From contig NZ_WTVK01000036.1 in assembly GCF_012910805.1 (NCBI RefSeq), positions 1 through 57,739 of the forward strand: a DNA stretch of 57,739 bases, read 5' to 3'. The position numbers and the translations under genes are program-made. This document shows, in pieces, positions 26,309 to 35,403 of this stretch (position 1 is the stretch's first letter; each line of letters begins with the position of its first letter). Source of the DNA: Aromatoleum evansii (GTDB taxonomy: Bacteria > Pseudomonadota > Gammaproteobacteria > Burkholderiales > Rhodocyclaceae). The notes beneath the pieces are model-generated. The model ran no database searches. It saw only the letters and a program-made list of their open reading frames with translations, and was not told the origin of the DNA.

Positions 26309-27339
26309 CGCGCCACCTTGCCCCATAGCCGCAGGCGCGAGACGCCGCCGTCCGGGATGATGTTGAGGCGCACGTGGGTCACCGGGCCGAGCTTGGCGAT
26401 CTGTTCGGTGAAGGCGTGGATCGCGTCCATCGAGAGCTTCTGCTCGGGCAACAGCACCGGCCAGAACATGCTCTGGGTGATCAGGGACTGGTCGGTGCCG
26501 CCCTCGACGAAGGCGGCTTGGATGGAGCAGCGGTCGGGGTAGTTGCCCTTGAAGTGGGCGGTGTCGACCTCGATCTTCTCGATGGTGCCGGCGGCGCCGA
26601 GCTGCAGGATGCACCAGTCGTTGCCGGGCTCACGGCGGCGGCGGGTTTCCCAGCCGTCGCCCATGTTGATGCCGCGCCCGGGCAGGATCAGGTTGGCGGC
26701 AGTGCCGAAGTGGGCGTCGTTCCACGCCACCGGGCGGCCGCCGTTCTCGAGCGCGACCAGATCGACGAGCGCATCGCCCGTTCCCGCGAACACGCCGACC
26801 GGCTGGCCATATACGCGCAGGCGCGCGATGCCGCCGTCGGGGTAGATGTTCACGCGCAGATGGGTGAAGGCCGCGTCGGAATTCGCGCGTAGCAGGTGGT
26901 GGCTGTTGCCCGAGAGCGAGGTCGAGGCGAGGATTTCGGTCCACTTCGCGTCCTTCAACGCGGCGACGTCGTCCGACTCGCATACGGTGGCCTCGATCGA
27001 CACGGCCGGTGCGTAGTTGCCGGTGAAGTGGCTGGTGTCGACATCGAAGCCGCGGATCGTGCCCTTGCGGCCGAGTTTGACGAAGCACCAGTCGTGGCCG
27101 GTGCTGCGCTTGCGGCGGGTCTCCCAGCCGTCCATCCATTTGCCGTTGTCGTCGTACTTGCCGGGGATGAACTGCGCCGGTTCGGGGTTGAGCATGCGCG
27201 AGACTTCGGCGAAGAAGTCGTCGGAGGCGTACAGCGCCTTGGCGCCGATGCGCGGGTTGGCGAGATCGACCGAACGCAGGGCCCAGTCGGGCAGGACGGC
27301 GGGTTCGGCGATGCGGATGCTGCCGGTGTTGTGACTCAT
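26305..27339 (-). CDS. alc: Allantoicase, copy 1
   Basis: A 344-residue allantoicase, which hydrolyses allantoate to ureidoglycolate and urea. The family's internal duplication is obvious: residues about 70-120 ([20 protein letters not shown] then [10 protein letters not shown]) match residues about 228-280 ([20 protein letters not shown] then [10 protein letters not shown]). The copy at 32472-33506 differs at only about 11 of 344 residues. It is the first enzyme gene of a minus-strand cassette, downstream of a DctA-type carrier and coupled to ureidoglycolate lyase. Confidence 0.94.
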   Translation of the reverse strand: MSHNTGSIRIAEPAVLPDWALRSVDLANPRIGAKALYASDDFFAEVSRMLNPEPAQFIPGKYDDNGKWMDGWETRRKRSTGHDWCFVKLGRKGTIRGFDVDTSHFTGNYAPAVSIEATVCESDDVAALKDAKWTEILASTSLSGNSHHLLRANSDAAFTHLRVNIYPDGGIARLRVYGQPVGVFAGTGDALVDLVALENGGRPVAWNDAHFGTAANLILPGRGINMGDGWETRRRREPGNDWCILQLGAAGTIEKIEVDTAHFKGNYPDRCSIQAAFVEGGTDQSLITQSMFWPVLLPEQKLSMDAIHAFTEQIAKLGPVTHVRLNIIPDGGVSRLRLWGKVAR

Positions 27340-27370
27340 GGTGTGTTCCTTGTCGGGGTTGGGGTATTCG

Positions 27371-27398
27371 GTGCTCCCGCCGTGCGGGCCGGGAGCAC
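27371..27398 (-). terminator. Intercistronic hairpin after the dctA-like gene
   Basis: GTGCTCCCG at 27371-27379 pairs with CGGGAGCAC at 27390-27398 over a 10-nt loop. It sits in the 78-bp gap between the dctA-like stop and the allantoicase start on the minus strand. No U-tract follows on that strand, so partial termination or mRNA stabilisation is more likely than full termination. Confidence 0.4.
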
Positions 27399-27417
27399 TC
27401 TTCGGTTTGCGGATTTC

Positions 27418-28791
27418 TCAGGCGCCGCGGGCGCCGGCGGCGAGCGGTTCGACCGGCAGGGCTTCGGCGGCGAGCGGGCCGGGAACGGTTGCGTGCGGCG
27501 CGGGCGCGCCGGCCAGCGCATTCACGTCGATGACGATCTCGCCGTCGAGCACCTGGTTCGCGCGCTGGCGGTCGATGTCCTTCTCCCACACGCCGACGAC
27601 GACGGTCGCGACGCAGTTGCCGATCATGTTGGTGAGCGCGCGGGCCATGCCCATGAACCAGTCGACCGACAGCACCAGCACGAGGCCGATCGCGGGGATC
27701 GCCGGGATCGCGGAGAGCGTCGCGGCGAGGATCACGATCGCCGAGCCGGGCACGCCGTGGGCGCCCTTGGAGGTCACGAGCGAGATCGCGAGGATGGTGA
27801 GCAGATCGACCGTCGACAGCGGGGTGTTGGTGGCCTGAGCGATGAAAACCGCGGCGAGCGTCAGGTAGATCGAGAAGCCGTCGAGGTTGAAGGAGTAGCC
27901 GGTGGGGATCACGAGGCCGACGGTCGAGTCCTTGATGCCCATGAGCTCGAGCTTGCGCATCACCTGCGGCAGCACGGAGTCGGACGAGGCGGTGCCGAGC
28001 ACGACCAGCAGTTCCTCGCGCAGGTAGCGCAGCAGCTTGAAGATGTTGAAGCCCGCGAGACGCAGGATGAAGCCGAGCACGCCGACGACGAAGATCGTGC
28101 AGGTGACGTAGAACAGCGCGACCAGCATGCCGAGCTGCTTGAGCGAGCCGATGCCGTACTTGCCCACCGTGAAGGCGATGGCGCCGAGCACGCCGAGCGG
28201 GGCGAGCTTGACGATGAAGCCGATGAGCTTGAAGAACACATGCGCGAGGCTGTCGATCGCGGCGGTGACCGGTTTGCCGCGTTCGCCCAAGGCCGCGACG
28301 GCGCAGCCGAACAGGATCGCGATCAGCAGCACCTGCAGGATGTCGCCCTTGGCGAAGGCGTCGAAGAAGGTCGCGGGGATGATCTTCATCAGGAAGTCGA
28401 CGGTGCTGGTCGCCTGATGCACGCGCTCGGTGAGGCCGCTCATCGCAGAGGCGTCGAGCGACTTCGGGTCGACGTTCATGCCGACGCCGGGCTGCAGCAC
28501 ATAGGCGAGCAGGATGCCCAGCGCGAGCGCGAAGGTCGTGACGATCTCGAAATACACGACCGCCTTGACGCCGACGCGGCCGACCTTCTTCAGGTCGCCG
28601 GTGCTGCAGATGCCGTGCACGACGACGCAGAAGACGAGGGGGGCGATGATCATCTTGATCAGTTTGATGAATCCGTCGCCCAGGGGCTTGAGCTGGACCG
28701 AGAACTCGGGCCATACGAAGCCGACGACGACGCCAAGGATCAGGGCGATGACCACCTGGCCGAACAGGGTCTTGTGAAAACGTTTGTGCAT
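27418..28791 (-). CDS. dctA: DctA-type dicarboxylate:cation symporter (DAACS family)
   Basis: A 457-residue symporter. It begins KTLFGQVVIALILGVVVGF and contains the family signatures VLGTASSDSVLPQ (serine-rich loop), GLVIPTGYSFNLDGFSIYLT and TSKGAHGVPGSAIVILAATL. These fit C4-dicarboxylate transport in the DctA group better than glutamate transport. Unusually, it heads an allantoicase/ureidoglycolate lyase cassette, so it may move glyoxylate, oxalurate-like or ureide acids, or dicarboxylates used with them (inference). A divergent FCD-type GntR regulator and a 22-bp pseudo-palindrome lie upstream. Confidence 0.9.
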   Translation of the reverse strand: MHKRFHKTLFGQVVIALILGVVVGFVWPEFSVQLKPLGDGFIKLIKMIIAPLVFCVVVHGICSTGDLKKVGRVGVKAVVYFEIVTTFALALGILLAYVLQPGVGMNVDPKSLDASAMSGLTERVHQATSTVDFLMKIIPATFFDAFAKGDILQVLLIAILFGCAVAALGERGKPVTAAIDSLAHVFFKLIGFIVKLAPLGVLGAIAFTVGKYGIGSLKQLGMLVALFYVTCTIFVVGVLGFILRLAGFNIFKLLRYLREELLVVLGTASSDSVLPQVMRKLELMGIKDSTVGLVIPTGYSFNLDGFSIYLTLAAVFIAQATNTPLSTVDLLTILAISLVTSKGAHGVPGSAIVILAATLSAIPAIPAIGLVLVLSVDWFMGMARALTNMIGNCVATVVVGVWEKDIDRQRANQVLDGEIVIDVNALAGAPAPHATVPGPLAAEALPVEPLAAGARGA

Positions 28792-28950
28792 GGTTCACCT
28801 CGCAAACCGGGATGCGGTGGCTGCGTCGCTGCAGCCGCTCTTGCGCCGTGTCGTCCCGGGCCTTTGGTGTGGGTTTCCCGGAGCTTCGGCCATCCGTCGA
28901 GCGGTCACGGGATCGATGTGCCCACCGCGGATGCGTTCTCAAATGTGTAC

Positions 28951-28972
28951 TGACATGTTAGTTAGCGTGTCA
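28951..28972. promoter_or_regulatory. Candidate GntR (FCD) operator between dctA-like and gntR genes
   Basis: A 22-bp pseudo-palindrome with outer arms TGACA and TGTCA and inner arms GTTA and TAGC-type bases agrees with its own reverse complement at 16 of 22 positions. It lies in the divergent intergenic region, in an AT-rich island ahead of both genes. It is the best candidate for the binding site of the adjacent FCD-type regulator. Confidence 0.5.
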
Positions 28973-29081
28973 CTTATCCGTCAATAAAAATTTCTTTATG
29001 GAGCGCCCTCGCATGCCAGCCGACATTTCCGCTGTCGCGGCACCTGTGTACCATTTGGGGAATCATCGAGAGGGCAGACGT

Positions 29082-29744
29082 ATGAACATGCCGGACGGGG
29101 AAGGTTTGCTGCTTGCCGAAAAGGCCTTCAATGCGCTGAAGGCGATGCTCACCGGCGGCCAGCTGCGCGCCGGTCAGTTCGTGTCGATGCCCGACCTCGC
29201 GCGCATGGTCGACCTGCCGCTCGCGCCGGTGCGCGAGGCGGTCAAGCGCGCGGAGTCGGCGGGGCTGCTCAACGTGCTGCCCAAGCGCGGTGTCGCGGTG
29301 ATGGAGGCGACGCCCGAATCGATCCGCGAATACTTCGATCTGCGCCTGATCTTCGACCAGGAGGGCGCGCGGCGACTGGTGCGGCGGGGGGACGGCAGGC
29401 GCCTGACCGAACTGCGCGAAGTGCACCTGCGCCTGCTTGAGGCTGCGCGCAATGGCATCACGGCGTCGCTCCAGCGCGAGGCGATGGCCGTCGACTGGGC
29501 GTTGCACGGCATGCTTTCCGAGTCGCTCGGCAACGCGACGGTGCGCGCGATCTACGCGCAGAACCGCGATCGCATCTCGGTGATGCAGCATTCGCGGCCG
29601 CTGCTGCCGGACCGCATCGTGCCGGCGATGGAGGAGCATCTGGTGATCATCGACGCCGTCATCCGTGGCGACGAGCAGGCCGCGGCCGAAGCGGTGCGTC
29701 AGCATTTCAACCAGACCTTGCGCTGGTGGGGCATCTTCGCCTGA
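29082..29744 (+). CDS. GntR-family (FCD domain) transcriptional regulator
   Basis: A 220-residue regulator from ATG 29082, chosen over the longer form at 28998 because GAGAGGGCAG precedes it. The N-terminal winged helix has FVSMPDLARMVDLPLAPVREAVKRAESAGLLNVLPKRG, and the rest is an all-helical FCD effector domain with conserved His residues in DWALHGMLSE, EEHLVIIDA and QHFNQTL. It diverges from the dctA-alc-allA cassette and is probably its repressor, responding to an ureide or carboxylate intermediate (inference). Confidence 0.9.
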   Translation: MNMPDGEGLLLAEKAFNALKAMLTGGQLRAGQFVSMPDLARMVDLPLAPVREAVKRAESAGLLNVLPKRGVAVMEATPESIREYFDLRLIFDQEGARRLVRRGDGRRLTELREVHLRLLEAARNGITASLQREAMAVDWALHGMLSESLGNATVRAIYAQNRDRISVMQHSRPLLPDRIVPAMEEHLVIIDAVIRGDEQAAAEAVRQHFNQTLRWWGIFA

Positions 29745-29810
29745 TTCCGTGGGGCGAATGAGCGCCGCTGATTGCCCGCCGACCGGGCGCCGACGCAGGG
29801 CGCAGGCGCG

Positions 29811-30821
29811 CTATGCGTCCAGCGCGGCGTACAGGCGCCGGCGCCAGGTGGCGGGCGGCAGGCCGACCAGGCGCTTGAACGCGCGCGAGAATGCGGCCTC
29901 CGACTCGTAGCCGACCTCCTGCGCGATCGCCGCCACCGTGCGGTTCGACTCGCGCAGCAGGCGCGAGCCGAGCTGGATGCGCCAGTTCGCCAGGTAGTGC
30001 ATCGGCGGCTCGGCGAGGAACTGCATGAAGCGCTCGTGCAGGGCCGAACGCGAGAGCCCCACCTCGCGCCCGAGCTCGTCGATCGTCCAGGCGCGGTCGG
30101 GGCGCTCGTGCAGCAGCGCGAGCGCGCGTCCGACGTAGCGGTCGCGGAGGCCGGCGAGCCAGCCGGTCGCGTCGTCCGGCAGGCCTTCGAGGTAGCGCCG
30201 CGCGGTGTCGACGAACATCATCTCCGCGAGGCGCTCCAGCACGACGTCGGAGCCGGGGCGGCGCTCGGTCGATTCGCGCGCGGCCTGGTCGATCACGCGC
30301 GCGACCCAGTCGCCGGCACGCGCCGCGGGCAGGTGCAGCAGGCGCGGCAGCGCGGCGACCAGCGGGTTGAAGGGGCGCAGGTCGCAGCCGAGAAAGCCGC
30401 ACACGAGGATCGTGTCGGCGTCGCCAACCGGCGCAGGCGCGCCCGGTTCGCGCACGCCGCGGTGATAGGCGACGGGCATCGGCCGTGGGTCGTTGCGCGT
30501 CGCGAACACCCAGTCCGGTTCGATGCGTGCTGGCGCGACGCCCGGCGCGCTCGACATCACGTGCGCGTCGCCCTGCGGGAACATCACGATGTCGCCCGTT
30601 TCCAGGCGCGCGGGTGGCAGCCCGCTGACCGCGGCCCAGCCGGCACCGCGTGCGACCATGTGGAACTCGATCACGTGTTCGGCGCCGGGCAGCACCGCAG
30701 GCGCGATCTCGCGCGCGGGCGGCGCTTCCGCGGCCCAGTCCTCCCAGCAGCTGACGTAGTAGAACACCGCGCCGCGCAGGCGCACGCAACGAAGGAGGGC
30801 GGAGAGCGTGTCTTGACTCAT
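29811..30821 (-). CDS. AraC-family transcriptional regulator with cupin sensor domain
   Basis: A 336-residue regulator. The N-terminal cupin domain (residues 1-190) contains AVFYYVSCWEDWAAEAPPA, EHVIEFHMVARGAGWAA and GDIVMFPQGDAHVMSS. The C-terminal two helix-turn-helix motifs read IDELGREVGLSRSALHERFMQFL and VAAIAQEVGYESEAAFSRAFKRLVG. The family often controls a divergent oxidoreductase or methyltransferase gene. Here a SAM-dependent methyltransferase gene is divergent, 185 bp away. Start ATG 30821 was chosen; upstream extensions are low-complexity. Confidence 0.88.
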   Translation of the reverse strand: MSQDTLSALLRCVRLRGAVFYYVSCWEDWAAEAPPAREIAPAVLPGAEHVIEFHMVARGAGWAAVSGLPPARLETGDIVMFPQGDAHVMSSAPGVAPARIEPDWVFATRNDPRPMPVAYHRGVREPGAPAPVGDADTILVCGFLGCDLRPFNPLVAALPRLLHLPAARAGDWVARVIDQAARESTERRPGSDVVLERLAEMMFVDTARRYLEGLPDDATGWLAGLRDRYVGRALALLHERPDRAWTIDELGREVGLSRSALHERFMQFLAEPPMHYLANWRIQLGSRLLRESNRTVAAIAQEVGYESEAAFSRAFKRLVGLPPATWRRRLYAALDA

Positions 30822-31006
30822 GGCGATGGACCGCTGGGCGGGGGCAGGGCATGTGCAAAGCCGGACGCGCGAGCAAGTTTGCACGACTCTCAGTGAAGCA
30901 TCGAAATGCGTCTGGCGAAAGAATGGGCTCGTCGGGATACGCGTCACGCCGCCCCGACACGGGGGCCGCAGAGCCCCCGGCCCAGCCCACCGACAGGAGA
31001 CTCGCC

Positions 31007-31864
31007 ATGAACGCCCCTCTCGCTTCCTGCGTCGCCGCACCGTCCGCGACCCCCGCAGCGCAACCCGATTTCGCCGCAATCAAGACCCGGCAGCAGGCCA
31101 CCTGGGCGAGCGGTGACTACGCCGTGATCGGCGTGATGCTGCAGATCGTCGGCGAGTCGCTCGCCGAAGCGGCCGACCTGCGCGCCGGCGAGCGCGTGCT
31201 CGACGTCGCGGCCGGCAATGGCAATGCCACGCTGGCTGCGGCGCGCCGCTTCGCCGACGTGACCTCGACCGACTACGTGCCCGAACTCCTGGAAAAGGGC
31301 GCCGCGCGCGCCCGAGCGGAAGGCCTGCCGGTGCGCTTCCAGGTCGCGGACGTCGAAGCGCTGCCTTTCGCCGACGGCGAGTTCGACGTCGTGCTGTCCA
31401 CCTTCGGTGCGATGTTCGCGCCCGACCAGCCGCGCACCGCGAGCGAGTTGTTGCGCGTTGTGCGCCACGGCGGACGCATCGGGCTCGCCGCGTGGACCCC
31501 CGAGGGCTTCATCGGTGAGCTCTTCCGCGTCGTCGGCGCCCATGTGCCGCCGCCGGCCGGCCTGCGCCCGCCCACCCGCTGGGGCGACGAAAGCGCGCTC
31601 GTGGAGTTCTTCGGCCACCAGGCGGCGGACATCCGCTGCACGCGGCGCATCTTCAATTTTCGCTACCGTTCGCCGCAGCATTGGATCGACGTCTTCCGCC
31701 GCTACTACGGGCCCACGCACAAGGCCTTTGCGGCGCTCGACGAGGCCGGGCAGGCGCGCTTCCAGGCCGATCTCACGCGCCTGCTGGAGTCGCGCAACGT
31801 CGGCGGACCGGACTCGCTGGTCGTGCCGGGCGAATATCTGGAGGTGGTGATCACGCGGCACTGA
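31007..31864 (+). CDS. Class I SAM-dependent methyltransferase
   Basis: A 285-residue protein with the Rossmann SAM-binding motif VLDVAAGNGNATLAAARR, the acidic loop in TSTDYVPELLEKG and the motif VADVEALPFADGEFDVVLSTFGAMFAP of UbiE/Methyltransf_11 proteins. ATG 31007 follows CAGGAGA. It diverges from a cupin-AraC regulator that probably controls it. A GGGGGC/GCCCCC hairpin at about 30960-30977 lies in the leader. The substrate is unknown. Confidence 0.88.
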   Translation: MNAPLASCVAAPSATPAAQPDFAAIKTRQQATWASGDYAVIGVMLQIVGESLAEAADLRAGERVLDVAAGNGNATLAAARRFADVTSTDYVPELLEKGAARARAEGLPVRFQVADVEALPFADGEFDVVLSTFGAMFAPDQPRTASELLRVVRHGGRIGLAAWTPEGFIGELFRVVGAHVPPPAGLRPPTRWGDESALVEFFGHQAADIRCTRRIFNFRYRSPQHWIDVFRRYYGPTHKAFAALDEAGQARFQADLTRLLESRNVGGPDSLVVPGEYLEVVITRH

Positions 31865-31965
31865 CGAGAACGCCGCGTGTGCGTCGCGAGATGAAGTGGC
31901 GGGCGCCGGTCCTCGTGGGGCCGGCGCCCGCTGCGCGATCGGGAGCTCGCGCGGGGGGAGGGGGA

Positions 31966-32475
31966 TCAGCGCCCCAGGTCGATGACGCCGGCTTCGTCGA
32001 GCCGGACTTCGTCGCAGTTCGGTCCTTCGCCTGCCCGGTCGATCACGAGGAAGTCCGACACGCCGTCGAGTGCGAGCAGCGGGTGGTGCCATACGCCGCG
32101 CGCGTAATTGACCCCCTGGTCGCCGCGCGCGAGGAACACCCGCAGGTCCTGGATGCCTGGCGTGTCGCCCGCCGGGGCGACGACGACGAGATAGGGCGCA
32201 TCCGACAAGGGCACGAAGGCCTGGCTGCCGAGCGGGTGGCGTTCCATCATTTCCACCGTGAAGGGCAGGCGCCGGGGCTGGCCACGGAAGATCGACACGA
32301 TCGCGCGGCCGTCGGGCCCCGGGTCGATGTGCGCGAGGTCGTGGTAGCGCTCGGTGTTGCCGCCGTTGATGGTGAAGTGGCGTTGCGCGTCCGCGGTGGC
32401 GATCACGTCGCCGAAGGGCGCAAAGGCTTCTGCGGTCAGCGGCTCGACGGTGAGCCGGATCAGGGTTTCGTTCAT
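31966..32475 (-). CDS. allA: Ureidoglycolate lyase, copy 2
   Basis: A 169-residue second ureidoglycolate lyase. It shares the core segments [52 protein letters not shown] and [29 protein letters not shown] with copy 1 but differs at many positions and has a shorter N-terminus. The ATG overlaps the stop of allantoicase copy 2. It is the last gene of the NCS1-alc-allA cassette. Confidence 0.93.
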   Translation of the reverse strand: MNETLIRLTVEPLTAEAFAPFGDVIATADAQRHFTINGGNTERYHDLAHIDPGPDGRAIVSIFRGQPRRLPFTVEMMERHPLGSQAFVPLSDAPYLVVVAPAGDTPGIQDLRVFLARGDQGVNYARGVWHHPLLALDGVSDFLVIDRAGEGPNCDEVRLDEAGVIDLGR

Positions 32476-33506
32476 TTTTTCACTCTCCCCCACAGGCGCA
32501 GGCGCGACACGCCGCCGTCCGGGATGATGTTGAGGCGGACGTGGGTGACGGGGCCGAGCCTGGCGATCTGTTCGCTGAAGCTGTGAATCGCGTCCATCGA
32601 CAGCTTCTGCTCGGGCAGCAGCACGGGCCAGAACATGCTCTGGGTGATCAGCGACTGGTCGGTGCCGCCCTCGACGAAGGCGGCCTGGATGGAGCAGCGG
32701 TCGGGGTAGTTGCCCTTGAAGTGGGCGGTGTCGACCTCGATCTTCTCGATGGTGCCGGCGGCGCCGAGCTGCAGGATGCACCAGTCGTTGCCGGGCTCGC
32801 GGCGGCGGCGGGTTTCCCAACCGTCGCCCATGTTGATGCCGCGCCCGGGCAGGATCAGGTTGGCGGCGGTGCCGAAGTGGGCGTCGTTCCACGCCACCGG
32901 GCGGCCGCCGTTTTCCAGCGCGACCAGATCGACGAGCGCATCGCCCGTTCCTTCGAACACGCCCACCGGCTGGCCATACACGCGCAGGCGCGCGATGCCG
33001 CCGTCGGGGTAGATGTTCACACGCAGGTGGGTGAAGGCGGCGTCGGAGTTCGCGCGCAGCAGGTGATGGCTGTTGCCGGAGAGCGAGGTTGAGGGCAGGA
33101 TCTCGACCCACTTCGCGTCCTTCAAGGCGGCGGTGTCGTCCGAGTCGCACACGGTGGCCTCGATCGACACGGCCGGGGCGTAGTTGCCGGTGAAGTGGCT
33201 GGTATCGACGTCGAAGCCGCGGATGGTGCCCTTGCGCCCGAGTTTCACGAAACACCAGTCGTGGCCGGTGCTGCGCTTCCTGCGCGTTTCCCAGCCGTCC
33301 ATCCACTTGCCGTTGTCGTCGTACTTGCCGGGGATGAACTGGGCGGGTTCGGGGTTGAGCATGCGCGAGACTTCGGCGAAGAAGTCGTCGGAGGCATACA
33401 GCGCCTTGGCGCCGATGCGCGGGTTGGCGAGATCGACCGAACGCAGGGCCCAGTCGGGCAGGACGGCGGGTTCGGCGATGCGGATGCTGCCGGTGTTGTG
33501 ACTCAT
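32472..33506 (-). CDS. alc: Allantoicase, copy 2
   Basis: A 344-residue allantoicase nearly identical to copy 1; differences cluster around residues 120-140 (CDSDDT against CESDDV, VEILPS against TEILAS) and at the C-terminus (GRVKK against GKVAR). The same internal duplication is present. It is preceded by an NCS1 permease rather than a DctA-type carrier. The high identity, in contrast to the diverged lyase partners, points to recent duplication or gene conversion of this gene. Confidence 0.94.
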   Translation of the reverse strand: MSHNTGSIRIAEPAVLPDWALRSVDLANPRIGAKALYASDDFFAEVSRMLNPEPAQFIPGKYDDNGKWMDGWETRRKRSTGHDWCFVKLGRKGTIRGFDVDTSHFTGNYAPAVSIEATVCDSDDTAALKDAKWVEILPSTSLSGNSHHLLRANSDAAFTHLRVNIYPDGGIARLRVYGQPVGVFEGTGDALVDLVALENGGRPVAWNDAHFGTAANLILPGRGINMGDGWETRRRREPGNDWCILQLGAAGTIEKIEVDTAHFKGNYPDRCSIQAAFVEGGTDQSLITQSMFWPVLLPEQKLSMDAIHSFSEQIARLGPVTHVRLNIIPDGGVSRLRLWGRVKK

Positions 33507-33540
33507 CGGATGTCTCTCTGCTTGGTTTGAGGTTGGCGGA

Positions 33541-33574
33541 GCTGCGGGCGCGCCGGTGGCCGGGCGCCCGCAGC
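33541..33574 (-). terminator. Intercistronic hairpin after the NCS1 gene
   Basis: GCTGCGGGCGC at 33541-33551 pairs perfectly with GCGCCCGCAGC at 33564-33574, an 11-bp stem with a 12-nt loop. It sits just after the NCS1 stop and before allantoicase copy 2, mirroring the hairpin before copy 1. No U-tract is present, so it is probably an mRNA-stability or attenuation element. Confidence 0.45.
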
Positions 33575-33582
33575 GTGCTGCG

Positions 33583-35049
33583 TCAGGATGCGGATTCGGT
33601 GGCGAGGCGCGGTGCGATCTCCAGTTCGCCTTCGGACACGCTCTGGCCCTTCATCGCGAGGTGGTAGAACAGGGCGCCCAGCGCGCAGCCGATGAACCAG
33701 TTGAAGTCGGCCAGCACCTTCGTGCCCGACAGCGTGATCGCGACACCGACCAGCACGGCCGGGGCCAGCGCCCACATCGCGCGCTTGTTCACCCCGTTGT
33801 CGTACCAGTAGGCGCCGCCCGGCTTGTCGCTGTAGAGGTCATCGACGACGATCTTCTTGTTGCGCACGAGGTAGAAGTCCACCAGCAGGATGCCGAACAG
33901 CGGGCCGATGAAGGCAGCGAGCATGTCGAGCGTGTAGTGGATCACTTCCGGCGAGTTGAACAGGTTCCACGGCGTGATGAAGATCGAGCCGACCGCGGCG
34001 ATGAAGCCGCCGGTGCGGAAGCTGATGTGCTTGGGCGCGACGTTGGAGAAGTCGAAGGCCGGCGACACGAAGTTGGCGACGATGTTGATGCCGATCGTGG
34101 CGGTGACGAAGGTGAAGGCGCCCAGCACGGCGGCCATCGTGTTGTCGATCTTGCTCACGGTCTCGATCGGGTCGGTGATCATGTGGCCGAACACCGGGAT
34201 CGTGCCCGAGGTGATGACGACGGTGACGACCGAGAAGGCCAGGAAGTTCACCGGCAGGCCCCAGAAGTTGCCGCGCTTCACTTCGTCGAAGGTCTTGCCG
34301 TAGCGGGAGAAGTCGCCGAAGTTGAGCATCGGGCCGGAGAAGTAGGACACCACCAGCGCGATCGCGGTGAGCATCGGGCCGAGTGCGGACCAGCCTTCGT
34401 ACTTCACTTCGCCGAGGTTCAGACTGATGTTCTCGGGGCCGGCCTTCCAGATGATCCAGCCGGCGAGGATGAACATCACGACATAGACGGCGGGGCCGGC
34501 CCAGTCGATGAAGCGCTTGATCGCTTCCATGCCGTGCCAGAACACGATCGCCTGCAGCACCCACATGATCGAGAAGCCCAGCCAGCCCAGATACGAGAGG
34601 CCCGCGAAGCTGTCGTGCGCGAGGCTCTCCAGCCCCGGGAAGAAGCGCAGCAGCACGATCGTGAGCGCCGACGAGGCGAGGAAGGTCTGGATGCCGTACC
34701 ACGCCACCGCGATCAGGCCGCGGATGATGGCCGGTACGTTCGCGCCCCATACGCCGAAGGCCAGGCGGCACGCGACGGGGTAGGGGATGCCGGCCTGCTG
34801 GCTGGGACGGGCGACCCAGTTGCAGAAGAGGTTGACGAGACAAATACCGATGATCAGGGACACGAGCACCTGCCAGCTCGTGAGTCCGAGTGCGAACAAA
34901 CTGCCGGCGAAAACGTATCCACCGACGCTGTGCACGTCCGACATCCAGAACGCGAAGATGTTGTACCAGTTCCAGTTCTTGTCTTTCAGCGGACCGAGGT
35001 CCTCGTTATACAGGCGGTCGCTGTAACCCGCCGGCAGGTGCTCTGACAT
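33583..35049 (-). CDS. NCS1-family nucleobase/allantoin permease
   Basis: A 488-residue twelve-helix protein. The N-terminal [39 protein letters not shown] is the standard NCS1 start, including the Trp and Asn residues of the substrate and sodium region. [12 protein letters not shown] and the late segment [15 protein letters not shown] are also typical. It probably imports allantoin or a related ureide, given the downstream allantoicase and lyase. It diverges from a GntR-type regulator, with repeat motifs overlapping its promoter. Confidence 0.9.
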   Translation of the reverse strand: MSEHLPAGYSDRLYNEDLGPLKDKNWNWYNIFAFWMSDVHSVGGYVFAGSLFALGLTSWQVLVSLIIGICLVNLFCNWVARPSQQAGIPYPVACRLAFGVWGANVPAIIRGLIAVAWYGIQTFLASSALTIVLLRFFPGLESLAHDSFAGLSYLGWLGFSIMWVLQAIVFWHGMEAIKRFIDWAGPAVYVVMFILAGWIIWKAGPENISLNLGEVKYEGWSALGPMLTAIALVVSYFSGPMLNFGDFSRYGKTFDEVKRGNFWGLPVNFLAFSVVTVVITSGTIPVFGHMITDPIETVSKIDNTMAAVLGAFTFVTATIGINIVANFVSPAFDFSNVAPKHISFRTGGFIAAVGSIFITPWNLFNSPEVIHYTLDMLAAFIGPLFGILLVDFYLVRNKKIVVDDLYSDKPGGAYWYDNGVNKRAMWALAPAVLVGVAITLSGTKVLADFNWFIGCALGALFYHLAMKGQSVSEGELEIAPRLATESAS

Positions 35050-35159
35050 GCTTGTCTCCTCATGGCCGCGGTGTGTTCCGCGGCGGCTACCTTTGTGGAT
35101 TGTGCGGTCCTACAGCCGTTGAGCCCGGAACGTATAATTTCTCTTATGCGCCCATTAAC

Positions 35160-35203
35160 TGTATCCGTGTTGATATAAAAGTGTATCCAATCGGAGAAGT
35201 CAA
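35160..35203 (-). promoter_or_regulatory. Promoter of the NCS1 gene with two TGTATCC operator copies
   Basis: On the minus strand, TTGACT (35198-35203) and TTTTAT (35175-35180) are spaced by 17 bp. TGTATCC (plus-strand reading) occurs at 35182-35188, inside this spacer, and at 35160-35166, just downstream of the -10. Two copies 22 bp apart bracketing the -10 fit a repressor site. This is sequence pattern only. Confidence 0.5.
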
Positions 35204-35299
35204 GAAGTTTCTACGACTTCGCCGGAGGATGCGTGTGGGTGTGGGCTTCTGGAAGATGTAACAACAGGCCGGGCGTGCGAGCGAGCTTGTTTGTACTGA

Positions 35300-35339
35300 T
35301 TGACGAGTTGTGGATACAAAAAAATATTGAATTGTGTCC
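35300..35339 (+). promoter_or_regulatory. Promoter of the gntR gene with matching operator
   Basis: TTGACG at 35300-35305 and AATATT at 35323-35328 are spaced by 17 bp. GGATACA at 35312-35318, inside the spacer, is the reverse complement of the TGTATCC motif in the divergent promoter. TGTGTCC at 35333-35339 is a one-mismatch inverted partner. Both divergent promoters thus carry the same heptamer in the same place, suggesting shared control and autoregulation. Confidence 0.5.
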
Positions 35340-35403
35340 AAAGTGATTCTAGGATGTGTTTAACGACGGGCCGGACGCGTCCTGCCCGTGCATGGAGACA
35401 ATG

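Noticed and set aside
26896-28953. Long plus-strand open frame opposite allantoicase and the DctA-type carrier
   Set aside because: The translated product is an Asp/Glu/His/Arg/Val-rich low-complexity chain, typical of antisense frames; the minus-strand genes are clear.
33556-35046. Plus-strand open frame opposite the NCS1 permease
   Set aside because: Same antisense composition artefact; the minus-strand permease has full family signatures.
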